A DNA stretch of 64,000 nt, from contig NZ_BMTL01000013.1 of NCBI RefSeq assembly GCF_014649655.1, positions 153,708 through 217,707 of the forward strand. The letters are read 5' to 3'. This stretch comes from Streptomyces humidus (lineage in GTDB: Bacteria; Actinomycetota; Actinomycetes; Streptomycetales; Streptomycetaceae). Positions within the stretch are counted from its first letter, which is position 1; each line of letters starts with the position of its first letter. The notes beneath the pieces were generated by a model. It had not been told where the DNA came from. It searched no databases and was given only the letters and a program-made list of their open reading frames with translations. Shown in pieces: positions 42,716-50,442 of the stretch. A program made the position numbers and the translations under genes.

Positions 42716-43555
42716 ATGCCCGAAGGCGACACGATCCGGCAGGCAGCGAGGCGTCTGCACGACGCCCTCGCGGGAAAGGCGCTGACCCGCTCCGACCTGC
42801 GCGTGCCCAGGTACGCGACAGCCGACCTCACCGGTCGTACCGTCCTGGACGTCACCGCACGCGGCAAACACCTCCTCACACGTGTCGAAGGCGGTCTGAC
42901 GCTCCACTCGCACCTGGGGATGGACGGGGCCTGGAAGATCTACGCGAACGGCCGACGCTGGACCGGCGGCCCGGCGCACCAGATCCGGGCGATCCTCGGC
43001 GTCCACGACCGCACGGCCGTCGGCTACCGCCTCCCCGTCCTCGAACTGCTGCGCACCGCCGACGAGCAGCAGGCCGTCGGCCACCTCGGCCCCGACCTGC
43101 TGGGCCCCGACTGGGATGCCGAGCGGGCCCTGGCCAACCTTGCCGGGGCCCCCGACCGCCCCCTCGGCGAGGCCCTCCTCGACCAGCGCAATCTGGCCGG
43201 CATCGGCAACGTCTACAAGAGCGAGCTCTGCTTCCTCCTGGGGGTCACCCCGTGGCTGCCGGTCGGCGCGCTTCCCGCCGACCGCGCCGCGAAGCTGCCC
43301 GTGCTCGCGAAGAAGCTGCTGGAGGCCAACCGCGACCGTCCGGTCCGCAACACCACCGGCCGGCGCGGCCCGGACCTCTTCGTCTACGGCCGCACGCCCC
43401 GCCCCTGCCTGCGCTGCGGAACACGGATCCGTGTGGCCGACCAGGGGGACGGCTCCCGCGAGCGGCCGACCTACTGGTGCCCCAGCTGCCAGACGGGCCC
43501 CGCCCCCACGCCGGGCTCCCCACCGGCGGACCGTTTCCGTTCCCGCACTCCCTGA
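42716..43555 (+). CDS. nei: Fpg/Nei-family DNA glycosylase/AP lyase (Nei2-like)
   Basis: Base-excision repair enzyme of 279 residues. Pro1 and Glu2 of the catalytic N-terminus are present (MPEGDTI, the Nei-type variant), with Lys in RGKHLL, the H2TH helix region LDQRNLAGIGNVYKSE, and a C-terminal zinc finger CLRCG...YWCPSC. It removes oxidised pyrimidines and related lesions. It follows lhr on the same strand, and the pair is also found in mycobacteria, which supports a shared repair role. The 313-base gap leaves it open whether it shares the lhr promoter. Confidence 0.93.
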   Translation: MPEGDTIRQAARRLHDALAGKALTRSDLRVPRYATADLTGRTVLDVTARGKHLLTRVEGGLTLHSHLGMDGAWKIYANGRRWTGGPAHQIRAILGVHDRTAVGYRLPVLELLRTADEQQAVGHLGPDLLGPDWDAERALANLAGAPDRPLGEALLDQRNLAGIGNVYKSELCFLLGVTPWLPVGALPADRAAKLPVLAKKLLEANRDRPVRNTTGRRGPDLFVYGRTPRPCLRCGTRIRVADQGDGSRERPTYWCPSCQTGPAPTPGSPPADRFRSRTP

Positions 43556-43639
43556 CGGCACGCCCACGGCGGCACGCGTCGGCCACCAAGCGCCCCAGCC
43601 GCCACGGCCCCGTCCGGCAACCGATCCACGCCTCGCTAA

Positions 43640-43669
43640 TTGACGGACCGTCAGAAACCCTCGTACCGT
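43640..43669 (+). promoter_or_regulatory. SDR gene promoter overlapped by a TetR-like palindrome
   Basis: TTGACG (43640-43645), 18 bases, TACCGT (43664-43669), then six bases to the ATG at 43676. The perfect palindrome TGACGG-A-CCGTCA (43641-43653) covers the -35. That position fits repression by a TetR-type protein; none is encoded nearby. Confidence 0.75.
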
Positions 43670-43675
43670 CCTTTC

Positions 43676-44440
43676 ATGGCCGTGAAGGCGTACGACCTCA
43701 CCGGACGCACCGCATTCGTCACCGGCGCCGCGAGCGGTATCGGCCGCGCCTGCGCCGTACTGCTGGCCCGGGCGGGCGCCACCGTGCACGGCGCGGACCG
43801 CGACGCGCAGGGCCTGCACGAGACGGCGACGCTGATCAAGGACCAGGGCGGAAGCGCCCGGACCCACCATCTCGACGTCACCGACCGCGCCCAGGTCCGT
43901 CGGGCCGTGGAGTCCTGCGAGCGGCTGGACGTCATGGCCGCGGTGGCCGGGATCATGCACAGCAGCCCGGTCCTGGAGACCCTGGACGAGGACCTGGACC
44001 GGGTCCTGGCCGTCAACTTCAAGGGCGTGCTGTACGCCTGCCAGGAGGCGGCCCGTCTCATGCTGGCGCACGACACCCGCGGCAGCATCGTCACGATGGC
44101 CTCCGGCGCCGTCGACACCGGCGGCCGCGGCCTGCTGTGCTACGGCGTGGCCAAGGCGGCCGTGGTCCAGTTGACGAAGACGCTGGCGACGGAGGTCGGG
44201 CGGCACGGCATCCGGGTCAACGCGGTCGCGCCGGGCTGGATCCGCACCCCCATGACCGATCGCCCCGACGCGGACGCACAGGCGCACACCGAGGCGCTCA
44301 TGGCACGCATGTCGCCGCTCGGCCGGGTCGGCGAACCGGAGGACATCGCCCACGCGGTCCTCCACCTGGCCTCGGACGCGTCGGCGTTCACCACGGGCCA
44401 GATCCTCCGCCCGAACGGCGGCGTGGCCATGCCCTGGTGA
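43676..44440 (+). CDS. Short-chain dehydrogenase/reductase
   Basis: Classical SDR of 254 residues: cofactor motif TGAASGIG (16-23), acidic residue in GADRD after beta-2 suggesting NAD(H) preference, catalytic Ser143, Tyr156 and Lys160 (YGVAK), and PGWIRTPM after the active site. ATG 43676 is chosen over an upstream in-frame TTG because the promoter -10 ends six bases before it. The gene stands alone. Its substrate is unknown; the palindromic operator suggests induction by a small molecule. Confidence 0.9.
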   Translation: MAVKAYDLTGRTAFVTGAASGIGRACAVLLARAGATVHGADRDAQGLHETATLIKDQGGSARTHHLDVTDRAQVRRAVESCERLDVMAAVAGIMHSSPVLETLDEDLDRVLAVNFKGVLYACQEAARLMLAHDTRGSIVTMASGAVDTGGRGLLCYGVAKAAVVQLTKTLATEVGRHGIRVNAVAPGWIRTPMTDRPDADAQAHTEALMARMSPLGRVGEPEDIAHAVLHLASDASAFTTGQILRPNGGVAMPW

Positions 44441-44569
44441 CCGCCACCGCAACCACCCCGTCCACCCACCCGTCGCCCCGTCTCCGTCACCCACCCGTAA
44501 GTCCGCTCCCCCTCAGCTCCGTCCCTCTCCCCCCTCCCTCGCTCCGTCCCCTCACTCCCCCCCGTCCCC

Positions 44570-45100
44570 TCACTCCACCCCGCTCTCCGTGGATGTGCCT
44601 CGCCCCCGGGCCTCCCCGTCCCCCACACCTGCGCCCGCTCCGCCTCCACCGGTACCGCCCGGCCCACCAACGCCCCCACGCTCCCCCTGCCGCTCCACCG
44701 GCCGGCCCGGCTCCAGGAGCCGCCCCCTCTCCCGCGACCGCGCGGGCGCCCGCCAAACGGCCCTCCACCGCCCCTGTGCCACGACCCCTGCCGCCCGCGC
44801 CCTGGCCACACAGTGCACCGGCAGCAGGCTCAGCCCCCAGCCCCCAGCGGCCACTGTTCCCTCCAGCACGCCTGCCTCCGGCGTGACGGCCAGTCTCACC
44901 ACGGCCCACCACCACAGCGCACCCAGCCCGAGGCTCAGCACCACGCCCAGCCCGGGAACGGCCCCGCGCCCCACTGCTCGCCCCGCCATGGCCGTCACCT
45001 CCAGCTGAGCATCACGCGTGACGCGGATCACGGGGTGTCCGTCCACGACGTCAGAGAGCCGAGCCCTCGTCTCCGGCCGGACCGCCGCCGGACGCCCCAC
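44570..45100 (-). CDS. Hypothetical membrane protein
   Basis: Protein of 176 residues with two hydrophobic segments (VPGLGVVLSLGLGALWWWAVV at about 48-68 and a second near 85-97) and a Gly/Arg/Glu-rich tail of about 60 residues. GTG 45100 has GGAGG close upstream; the ATG at codon 38 (44989) is an alternative. I recognise no family. Parallel open frames on both strands make this assignment only moderately safe. It lies downstream of dps on the same strand. Confidence 0.5.
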   Translation of the reverse strand: MGRPAAVRPETRARLSDVVDGHPVIRVTRDAQLEVTAMAGRAVGRGAVPGLGVVLSLGLGALWWWAVVRLAVTPEAGVLEGTVAAGGWGLSLLPVHCVARARAAGVVAQGRWRAVWRAPARSRERGRLLEPGRPVERQGERGGVGGPGGTGGGGAGAGVGDGEARGRGTSTESGVE

Positions 45101-45133
45101 CCGCCTCCAGAAGGCCTCAGCCGGCCCGACGGC

Positions 45134-45604
45134 TCACGCGTTCTCGGCCTGGAACATCCAGTGATGCTTCTCCAGATCGGCGGTGATGCCGATGAAGATG
45201 TCCTGGCTGACGGGGTCCGCGTCGCCCGTGGCCGCCACCCGTTCCCGCATCCGGGTGATGACGGCCCCCAGCGCGGCGACCAGCGTCCCGACGGCGTCGG
45301 CGTCCTTGATCCAGCCGGCCGGCACCGCACCGATCCCGGTGCCCGCGGCCACCGTCGACGCCCGCCCGTCCGGTGAGACGCCGAGCGCGGAGGCGCGTTC
45401 CGCCACCGTGTCCGAATGGGCGCGGGCGACGTCGACGACCTCGTCGAGCTGGAGGTGGACGGACCGGAAACGCGGCCCGACGACGTTCCAGTGGACCTGC
45501 TTGGCGACGAGCGACAGATCGACGAGGTCGACGAGCGCGCCCTGCAATGCCTCGGAGACGGTCCGCAGGTCGGTGTCTGACAGGGGGCTCTTCACGACAT
45601 ACAT
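45134..45604 (-). CDS. dpsB: Dps-family ferritin-like DNA-protection protein
   Basis: Dodecameric iron-storage/DNA-protection protein of 156 residues. The inter-subunit ferroxidase residues fall at the family spacing: His38 (KQVHWN), His50, Asp65 and Glu69. There is no extended Lys-rich N-tail, only a short start MYVVKSPLSDTD. GGAGG precedes ATG 45604 at a spacing of five. It is probably the S. coelicolor DpsB equivalent (from memory of gene order) and would protect the nucleoid in osmotic or oxidative stress. Confidence 0.9.
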   Translation of the reverse strand: MYVVKSPLSDTDLRTVSEALQGALVDLVDLSLVAKQVHWNVVGPRFRSVHLQLDEVVDVARAHSDTVAERASALGVSPDGRASTVAAGTGIGAVPAGWIKDADAVGTLVAALGAVITRMRERVAATGDADPVSQDIFIGITADLEKHHWMFQAENA

Positions 45605-45825
45605 CCGTACCTCCGGTGTCCTGGGCTCCCGTGCCCCTCCACGATGACCTCGGCGACCGGCCCGGGCAAACGGACCCCGGCCGGCCTCGGACGTGCCGCC
45701 CGCACGCGCCGCCCCGCACGCCGTCCTCGCCGCCGCCCTGCGCCCGGCCGGCGCCAAGGCCGTGGATGCGGCTCGGAACACCCTCGAAATCGCCCCGAAC
45801 AGGCCCTGAACACGCCCCGAACGCG
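45605..45825. other. Upstream region of dpsB
   Basis: Part of the 342-base gap between clgR and dpsB. It must hold the dps promoter, but no -35/-10 pair is convincing. GAACAGGCCCTGAACACGCCCCGAACG-like short repeats occur at 45797-45823, written here only as the recurring GAAC-N9 spacing. I see no gene. Confidence 0.4.
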
Positions 45826-45877
45826 AAAAACCCCGACCGCACCTTCTCCGGGTGATCCGGAGAAGCCCCGGCCGGGG
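45826..45877 (-). terminator. Rho-independent terminator of clgR
   Basis: On the minus strand an outer stem CCCCGGCCG/CGGTCGGGG encloses a perfect inner stem CTTCTCCGG/CCGGAGAAG (45843-45851 and 45857-45865) and is followed by TTTTT. It lies about 70 bases after the clgR stop. Confidence 0.85.
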
Positions 45878-45946
45878 CCTCACACTGCCTGTGCACGTAC
45901 CTTGCGAACGTACGCCCGGACCCTCAGGGGCCCACGCGAACGGATC

Positions 45947-46327
45947 TCACGCGGCGACCACGTCCACCGCCTCGGCGGGGGCCTTGATGGTCACCCGCTC
46001 CGGTGGCACACCGGTCACCGACACGGAACCCAGCATCGGGCGAACCGACGCGGGCACAGGCTGGCTGGGGGTGGCCGCTGCCGACTGTGCCAGCTCGGCG
46101 AGGGCGAGCTCGTCGCTCACTTCCCGCATGAGCTCGGACATCCGTACGTCCAGCGCGTCGCAGATGGCGGAGAGCAGCTCGGAGGATGCCTCCTTCTGCC
46201 CCCGCTCCACCTCGGAGAGATAGCCGAGTGAGACTCGGGCGGACGAGGAGACTTCGCGCAGAGTACGGCCCTGGCGCTGGCGCTGCCGACGCAGCACGTC
46301 ACCCAGCAGGCGACGGAGCAGAATCAT
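45947..46327 (-). CDS. clgR: XRE-type transcriptional activator ClgR (Clp gene regulator)
   Basis: DNA-binding protein of 126 residues with a Cro/CI-type helix-turn-helix (TLREVSSSARVSLGYLSEVE). It matches ClgR, which activates clpP and other protease genes in actinobacteria. The protein ends in VVAA; a C-terminal Ala-Ala is the ClpP-dependent degron known for Streptomyces ClgR, so the regulator is likely removed by the protease it induces. ATG 46327 has GGAGGGAG six bases upstream. It lies 109 bases downstream of cinA and ends at a strong terminator. Confidence 0.9.
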   Translation of the reverse strand: MILLRRLLGDVLRRQRQRQGRTLREVSSSARVSLGYLSEVERGQKEASSELLSAICDALDVRMSELMREVSDELALAELAQSAAATPSQPVPASVRPMLGSVSVTGVPPERVTIKAPAEAVDVVAA

Positions 46328-46436
46328 CGGTGGCTCCCTCCTCGGACCGCGTAGCCGCATCCTTCACGCCCCACCGTACCGCCTCGCGCTGCGGCCGTGC
46401 GGGGAGCGATGTCGTGTTCACTCAGGGCTGCAAACA

Positions 46437-46982
46437 TCAAAACCCCCCGTTCTGTTCCGTATCCTGTGCCCGCTCGTTCCCGGTGTGTTCGCCCGCAAGC
46501 TCTGTCAGGAGCAGTGCGAGTACGCTCCGTACACTCTCTCTACGAATTTCCGCCCGGTCGCCGTTCAACCGCAGGGCCTCCACTTTTCCGCCGCCGGCGG
46601 AACCTGAAACCGCCCCGGACGGCCCGTCCACCGCCACGAAGACCGTCCCCACAGGCTGTCCGTCCTGGGCGTCCGGGCCGGCGACGCCGGTGGTGGCGAC
46701 GGCCCAGTCGGCCCCGAGCGCCGTGCGTGCGCCGGCCGCCATCTGGGCGGCCACCTGCGCGTCCACGGCCCCCCGGGCTTCCAGCAGGCCGGCGTCGACA
46801 CCGAGCAGCCGGTGCTTGAGCTCGGTGGCGTACGCCGTGACCGACCCGCGGAAGACCTTGGACGCCCCGGGGACCGAGGTGATCTCCGCCGCGACCAGGC
46901 CACCGGTCAGCGACTCGGCGACAGCAAGTGTCTCCTGTCTCGCTGTGAGTAGTCGCACCACGTCGGCGGCCGGGGAATTCAC
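46437..46982 (-). CDS. cinA: CinA C-terminal-domain protein (nicotinamide-nucleotide amidase)
   Basis: Protein of 181 residues that consists only of the CinA C-terminal domain (AESLTGGLVAAEIT, VFRGSVTAYATELK, AVATTGVAGP), equivalent to PncC, which deamidates nicotinamide mononucleotide. The N-terminal COG1058 domain of long CinA is absent. GTG 46982 overlaps the pgsA stop by four bases. Its place in an operon whose first gene has a DNA-damage promoter fits the old name competence/damage-inducible; in pneumococcus cinA is cotranscribed with recA. Confidence 0.9.
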   Translation of the reverse strand: MNSPAADVVRLLTARQETLAVAESLTGGLVAAEITSVPGASKVFRGSVTAYATELKHRLLGVDAGLLEARGAVDAQVAAQMAAGARTALGADWAVATTGVAGPDAQDGQPVGTVFVAVDGPSGAVSGSAGGGKVEALRLNGDRAEIRRESVRSVLALLLTELAGEHTGNERAQDTEQNGGF

Positions 46983-47797
46983 GCTTCGGTCTCCTCCGAG
47001 GCGGCCTGGCGCTCCGCGATTCCCTGGCGGCGCAACACGATGGCCTGTCTCACATAGTCGAGCCCGGTCGCCACGGTCAGGACGACGGCCGCGCCCATCA
47101 CCCAGAACCTCAGGGTGGCCAGCCAGCCCGTCAGCGCCAGGACGTACATCCCCACGGCGATGCCCTGGGTGAGCGTCTTCAGTTTGCCGCCCCGGCTGGC
47201 CGGGATGACGCCGTACCGGATGACGAGAAAACGCAGCAGGGTGATGCCGAGTTCCCGGCCGAGGATCACGATCGTCACCCACCACGGCAGGTCGCCGAGC
47301 GAGGAGAGGCAGATCAGCGCCGCTCCCATGATCGCCTTGTCGGCGATGGGGTCGGCGATCTTCCCGAAGTCGGTGACGAGGTCGTACGTCCGCGCCAGGT
47401 GCCCGTCGAACAGGTCGGTGATCATGGCGATGGCGAAGGCGGCCCAGGCGAACGAACGCCATGCCGGGTCGTAGCCGCCGTCGGCCAGCATCAGCGCGAC
47501 GAAACCGGGCACGAGGAGCAGCCGGAGCATCGTCAGGAAGTTGGCGATGTTCCACACGCTGGCCTGGTTGACGGCGGCAGCCGCGATCTTCGCGCCCCGC
47601 GGCGGCCTGGCGGCCCCCTGCGCACGGGAAGTCCCCTCGACGCCCGCGACGGCGGTCACGCCCGCGGGCTGTGCCGCGATCACCTCCGGCTGCGAGACCT
47701 GCGAGGTCTGCGAGGTCTGCGTGACCTTCGGGGCCGCAGGCTGCGAAGCCGGGGCCCGGGAGGAGCCGTCCGCGGCCGACGCCGGAACACCCGTCAT
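46979..47797 (-). CDS. pgsA: CDP-diacylglycerol--glycerol-3-phosphate 3-phosphatidyltransferase-like protein
   Basis: CDP-alcohol phosphatidyltransferase of 272 residues. The signature DLFDGHLAR...DFGKIADPIADK has all catalytic Asp residues, and about five TM helices follow a hydrophilic N-terminal extension of about 75 residues. That extension contains a TSQ/VSQ repeat encoded by 9-bp units at 47691-47726. Its start overlaps the rimO stop by four bases. It makes phosphatidylglycerol phosphate or a related phospholipid; actinobacteria have several paralogues, so the exact alcohol is uncertain. Confidence 0.88.
   Translation of the reverse strand: MTGVPASAADGSSRAPASQPAAPKVTQTSQTSQVSQPEVIAAQPAGVTAVAGVEGTSRAQGAARPPRGAKIAAAAVNQASVWNIANFLTMLRLLLVPGFVALMLADGGYDPAWRSFAWAAFAIAMITDLFDGHLARTYDLVTDFGKIADPIADKAIMGAALICLSSLGDLPWWVTIVILGRELGITLLRFLVIRYGVIPASRGGKLKTLTQGIAVGMYVLALTGWLATLRFWVMGAAVVLTVATGLDYVRQAIVLRRQGIAERQAASEETEA
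47691..47726 (-). repeat. 9-bp tandem repeat, four copies, in pgsA
   Basis: TGCGAGACC, TGCGAGGTC (twice) and TGCGTGACC follow one another and encode the TSQ/VSQ triplets of the N-terminal extension. Confidence 0.85.
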
Positions 47798-49263
47798 CTG
47801 CCCGCCTCCTCACTACACCCGAACGAGCCCGGCAGAGGCTCGGCGACCAGGTCGACGCCTTCCGTGCCGACCACCTTCGCCTCGACCATACGACCGACAC
47901 CGAGACCTTCGCCCGATGTGAGCAGCACCTGGCCGTCCGTCTCCGGCGCCTGGTGCGCGCCGCGTCCGTGCACTCCCTCGTCGTCCACCGATTCGACGAG
48001 CACGTGCACGGTCTCGCCGACGCGCTCCTCGGCCCGCTGCGAGACGAGCTCCTCGGCGAGCCGGGACACCCGGGCGAGCCGCTCGGCCACCACGTCGGCG
48101 TCGAGCTTGCCGTCGTACGTCGCGGCCTCGGTGCCCTCCTCGTCGGAGTAGCCGAAGACTCCGATCGCGTCCAGCCGCGCCCCGTCGAGGAAGCGCTCCA
48201 GCTCGGCCAGGTCGGCCTCGGACTCGCCGGGGAAGCCCACGATGAAGTTGGAGCGCACGCCTGCCTGGGGGGCCTTGCTCCGGATGGTGTCGAGCAGTTC
48301 GAGGAAGCGGTCGGTGTCGCCGAAGCGGCGCATGGCGCGCAGCACGCCCGGCGCGGAGTGCTGGAAGGACAGGTCGAAGTAGGGCGCGATCTTCGGCGTC
48401 GAGGTGAGCACGTCGATGAGACCGGGCCGCATCTCGGCCGGCTGGAGGTAGCTGACGCGCACCCGTTCCAGCCCGTCGACCTCGGCGAGCTCGGGCAGCA
48501 GCGACTCCAGCAGGCGGATGTCGCCGAGGTCCTTGCCGTAGGAGGTGTTGTTCTCGGAGACCAGCATGATCTCCTTCACGCCCTGCTCGGCCAGCCAGCG
48601 CGTCTCGTTCAGCACGTCGCTCGGCCGGCGCGAGATGAAGGAGCCGCGGAAGGACGGGATGGCGCAGAAGGAACAGCGCCGGTCGCAGCCGGAGGCGAGC
48701 TTGACGGAGGCGACCGGGGCGCCGTCCAGCCGTCGGCGCAGGGGCGCGCGCGGGCCGGACTGCGGGGCCAGGCCCTCGGGCAGGTCCGTGGGCGCACCGT
48801 GTCCGGGAAGGGCCACGTCCCCCGCCGACTGGCGCTCGGCCGGGCTGATCGGCAGCAGCTTGCGCCGGTCGCGCGGGGTGTGGGAGGCGTGGACGCCGCC
48901 GTTCAGGATGGTCTGGAGGCGGTCGGAGATGTCGGCGTAGTCGTCGAAGCCGAGCACGCCGTCCGCCTCGGGCAGGGCCTCGGCGAGTTCCTTGCCGTAC
49001 CGCTCGGCCATACAGCCCACGGCCACGACGGCTTGGGTCCTGCCGTGGCCCTTGAGGTCGTTGGCCTCCAGCAGGGCGTCGACGGAGTCCTTCTTGGCGG
49101 CGTCGACGAAGCCGCAGGTGTTGACGACGGCGACGTCCGCTTCCTCGGCGTCCTCCACGAGCTGCCAGCCGTCCGCCTCCAAACGGCCTGCGAGCTCCTC
49201 CGAGTCCACCTCGTTACGGGCGCAGCCAAGGGTGACGAGTGCGACGGTACGGCGTTCAGGCAT
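47794..49263 (-). CDS. rimO: Ribosomal protein S12 methylthiotransferase RimO
   Basis: Radical-SAM enzyme of 489 residues that methylthiolates an Asp of ribosomal protein S12. N-terminal cysteines (TLGCARNEVDS, NTCGF, VGCMAE) hold the auxiliary cluster, the radical-SAM triad is CDRRCSFC, and a TRAM domain ends the protein. The start is ATG 49263 (MPERRTVALVTLGC); the open frame extends further without support. The ATG lies seven bases after the -10 of a damage-type promoter, so the rimO-pgsA-cinA operon probably begins with a leaderless mRNA. Confidence 0.95.
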   Translation of the reverse strand: MPERRTVALVTLGCARNEVDSEELAGRLEADGWQLVEDAEEADVAVVNTCGFVDAAKKDSVDALLEANDLKGHGRTQAVVAVGCMAERYGKELAEALPEADGVLGFDDYADISDRLQTILNGGVHASHTPRDRRKLLPISPAERQSAGDVALPGHGAPTDLPEGLAPQSGPRAPLRRRLDGAPVASVKLASGCDRRCSFCAIPSFRGSFISRRPSDVLNETRWLAEQGVKEIMLVSENNTSYGKDLGDIRLLESLLPELAEVDGLERVRVSYLQPAEMRPGLIDVLTSTPKIAPYFDLSFQHSAPGVLRAMRRFGDTDRFLELLDTIRSKAPQAGVRSNFIVGFPGESEADLAELERFLDGARLDAIGVFGYSDEEGTEAATYDGKLDADVVAERLARVSRLAEELVSQRAEERVGETVHVLVESVDDEGVHGRGAHQAPETDGQVLLTSGEGLGVGRMVEAKVVGTEGVDLVAEPLPGSFGCSEEAGR

Positions 49264-49270
49264 GGGCTCA

Positions 49271-49293
49271 AGACTACTTCGTCCCACCGACAG
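49271..49293 (-). promoter_or_regulatory. RecA-NDp (PafBC-type) promoter of rimO-pgsA-cinA
   Basis: On the minus strand CTGTCGGTG (49285-49293), eight bases, then TAGTCT (49271-49276), then seven bases to the rimO ATG. Only the first, weakly conserved base of the upstream element differs from TTGTCRGTG. Confidence 0.8.
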
Positions 49294-49351
49294 CCCACGT
49301 CGACGGGGTTGGCGATCACCGCCGGCCCCGTCGTGCCCGGGCACGCCGGGC

Positions 49352-50188
49352 TCATCCCGCCTGCGGGTCGCCCTTCGTGTACGTCAGCCGCTCCACCGCT
49401 CCGGGCCGGAAGTCGTCGTTGAGCTTCTTCCCGTTGACGAACAGATCGATCGCGCCGGCGTCGCCGAGCACGAGGCTGATCTTCTCGCTGTCCTGGAAGG
49501 TCTTGGAGTCGCCCTTCTTGAGGAGTCCGTCGAAGACCAGGCGGCCGTTGTGGTCCTTGGCCGCGACCCAGCTGCGCCCGTCCACGGCACTGACCTGGAC
49601 GGTCACCTTGTCCTGGGGGGCCGCGGCGATGGCGCTGTCGGAGGGTTCCGGTTTCCGGTCGACGGGCTTGTCGGTCTTCGGCGTGGGCGAGGCGGCCTTT
49701 CCGGCGGTGGGGGTGGCGCCCTCGGCGACCGGTTCCTTCGCCCCGTCGTCGCCGCCCTTGAACGCGGTGAAGCCGACGAAACCGACGACGGCGACGATCG
49801 CGGCGACCATGGCCGCGGTCCAGTTCGGCCCCCGCCGCTCGGGGCGGATACGTTCCGCCTCGAAAAGGGGCGCGGCCGGGGTCGGCGCGGGCCGGCCGCC
49901 GTGGGTGGCGTCGTATCGCTCGATCAGGGGGGCGGGGTCGAGGTGGACGGCCCTGGCCAGCGTCCGGATGTGCCCGCGCGCATAGACGTCCCCGCCGCAG
50001 GGGGTGAAGTCGTCCGCCTCGATGGCGTGGACGATGGCGACGCGGACACGGGTGGCGGCGCTGACGTCGCCGACGGTCAGCCCGGCGTCGATGCGCGCCT
50101 GCCGCAGGGCGCGACCGATGGAGACGGGGGCTTCCTCGGACGGGTCTTCGAACGGACGCTCGTCTTCAGGGGAGTTGCCGATGGACAC
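49352..50188 (-). CDS. RodZ-like helix-turn-helix membrane protein
   Basis: Protein of 278 residues: an N-terminal HTH_25 domain (SIGRALRQARIDAGLTVGDV, then FTPCGGDVYARGHIRTLAR), one TM helix at about 137-157, a Pro/Lys/Thr-rich linker and a C-terminal DUF4115-type beta domain. This is the RodZ layout, a cytoskeleton-linked morphogenesis protein. I chose GTG 50188, with AAAGG upstream; GTG 50215 is also in frame. TAGACT at 50231-50236 could be its -10. It lies just upstream of rimO on the same strand. Confidence 0.82.
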   Translation of the reverse strand: MSIGNSPEDERPFEDPSEEAPVSIGRALRQARIDAGLTVGDVSAATRVRVAIVHAIEADDFTPCGGDVYARGHIRTLARAVHLDPAPLIERYDATHGGRPAPTPAAPLFEAERIRPERRGPNWTAAMVAAIVAVVGFVGFTAFKGGDDGAKEPVAEGATPTAGKAASPTPKTDKPVDRKPEPSDSAIAAAPQDKVTVQVSAVDGRSWVAAKDHNGRLVFDGLLKKGDSKTFQDSEKISLVLGDAGAIDLFVNGKKLNDDFRPGAVERLTYTKGDPQAG

Positions 50189-50442
50189 GGGGGCGCCTTT
50201 CGAGCGTATAGCCACCTGTGCTGGAGGTTCAGTCTAGGGGGGGTGCCGGAGAGAGGGGCAACCGGGCGGTACGACTTTGTACGCCATCGGTATGGCCGGT
50301 CACACCGATGACGGGACGGTTACGGCCCCGGCCGGGAACCGCACCTGTCCTCTCGCTCAACTGGACGTATGTCAAAGGGAAACGGTTGCCCACTGCTCTC
50401 TAACGGGTGAGTCACGGCCGGACGCCTCCCCTCGACCGACGT

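Noticed and set aside
46328..46436. ClgR autoregulatory box (GTTCGC-N6-GCGAAC type) upstream of clgR
   Set aside because: Only an imperfect GTTTGC...GTGAAC with an eight-base spacer is present, too weak to call.
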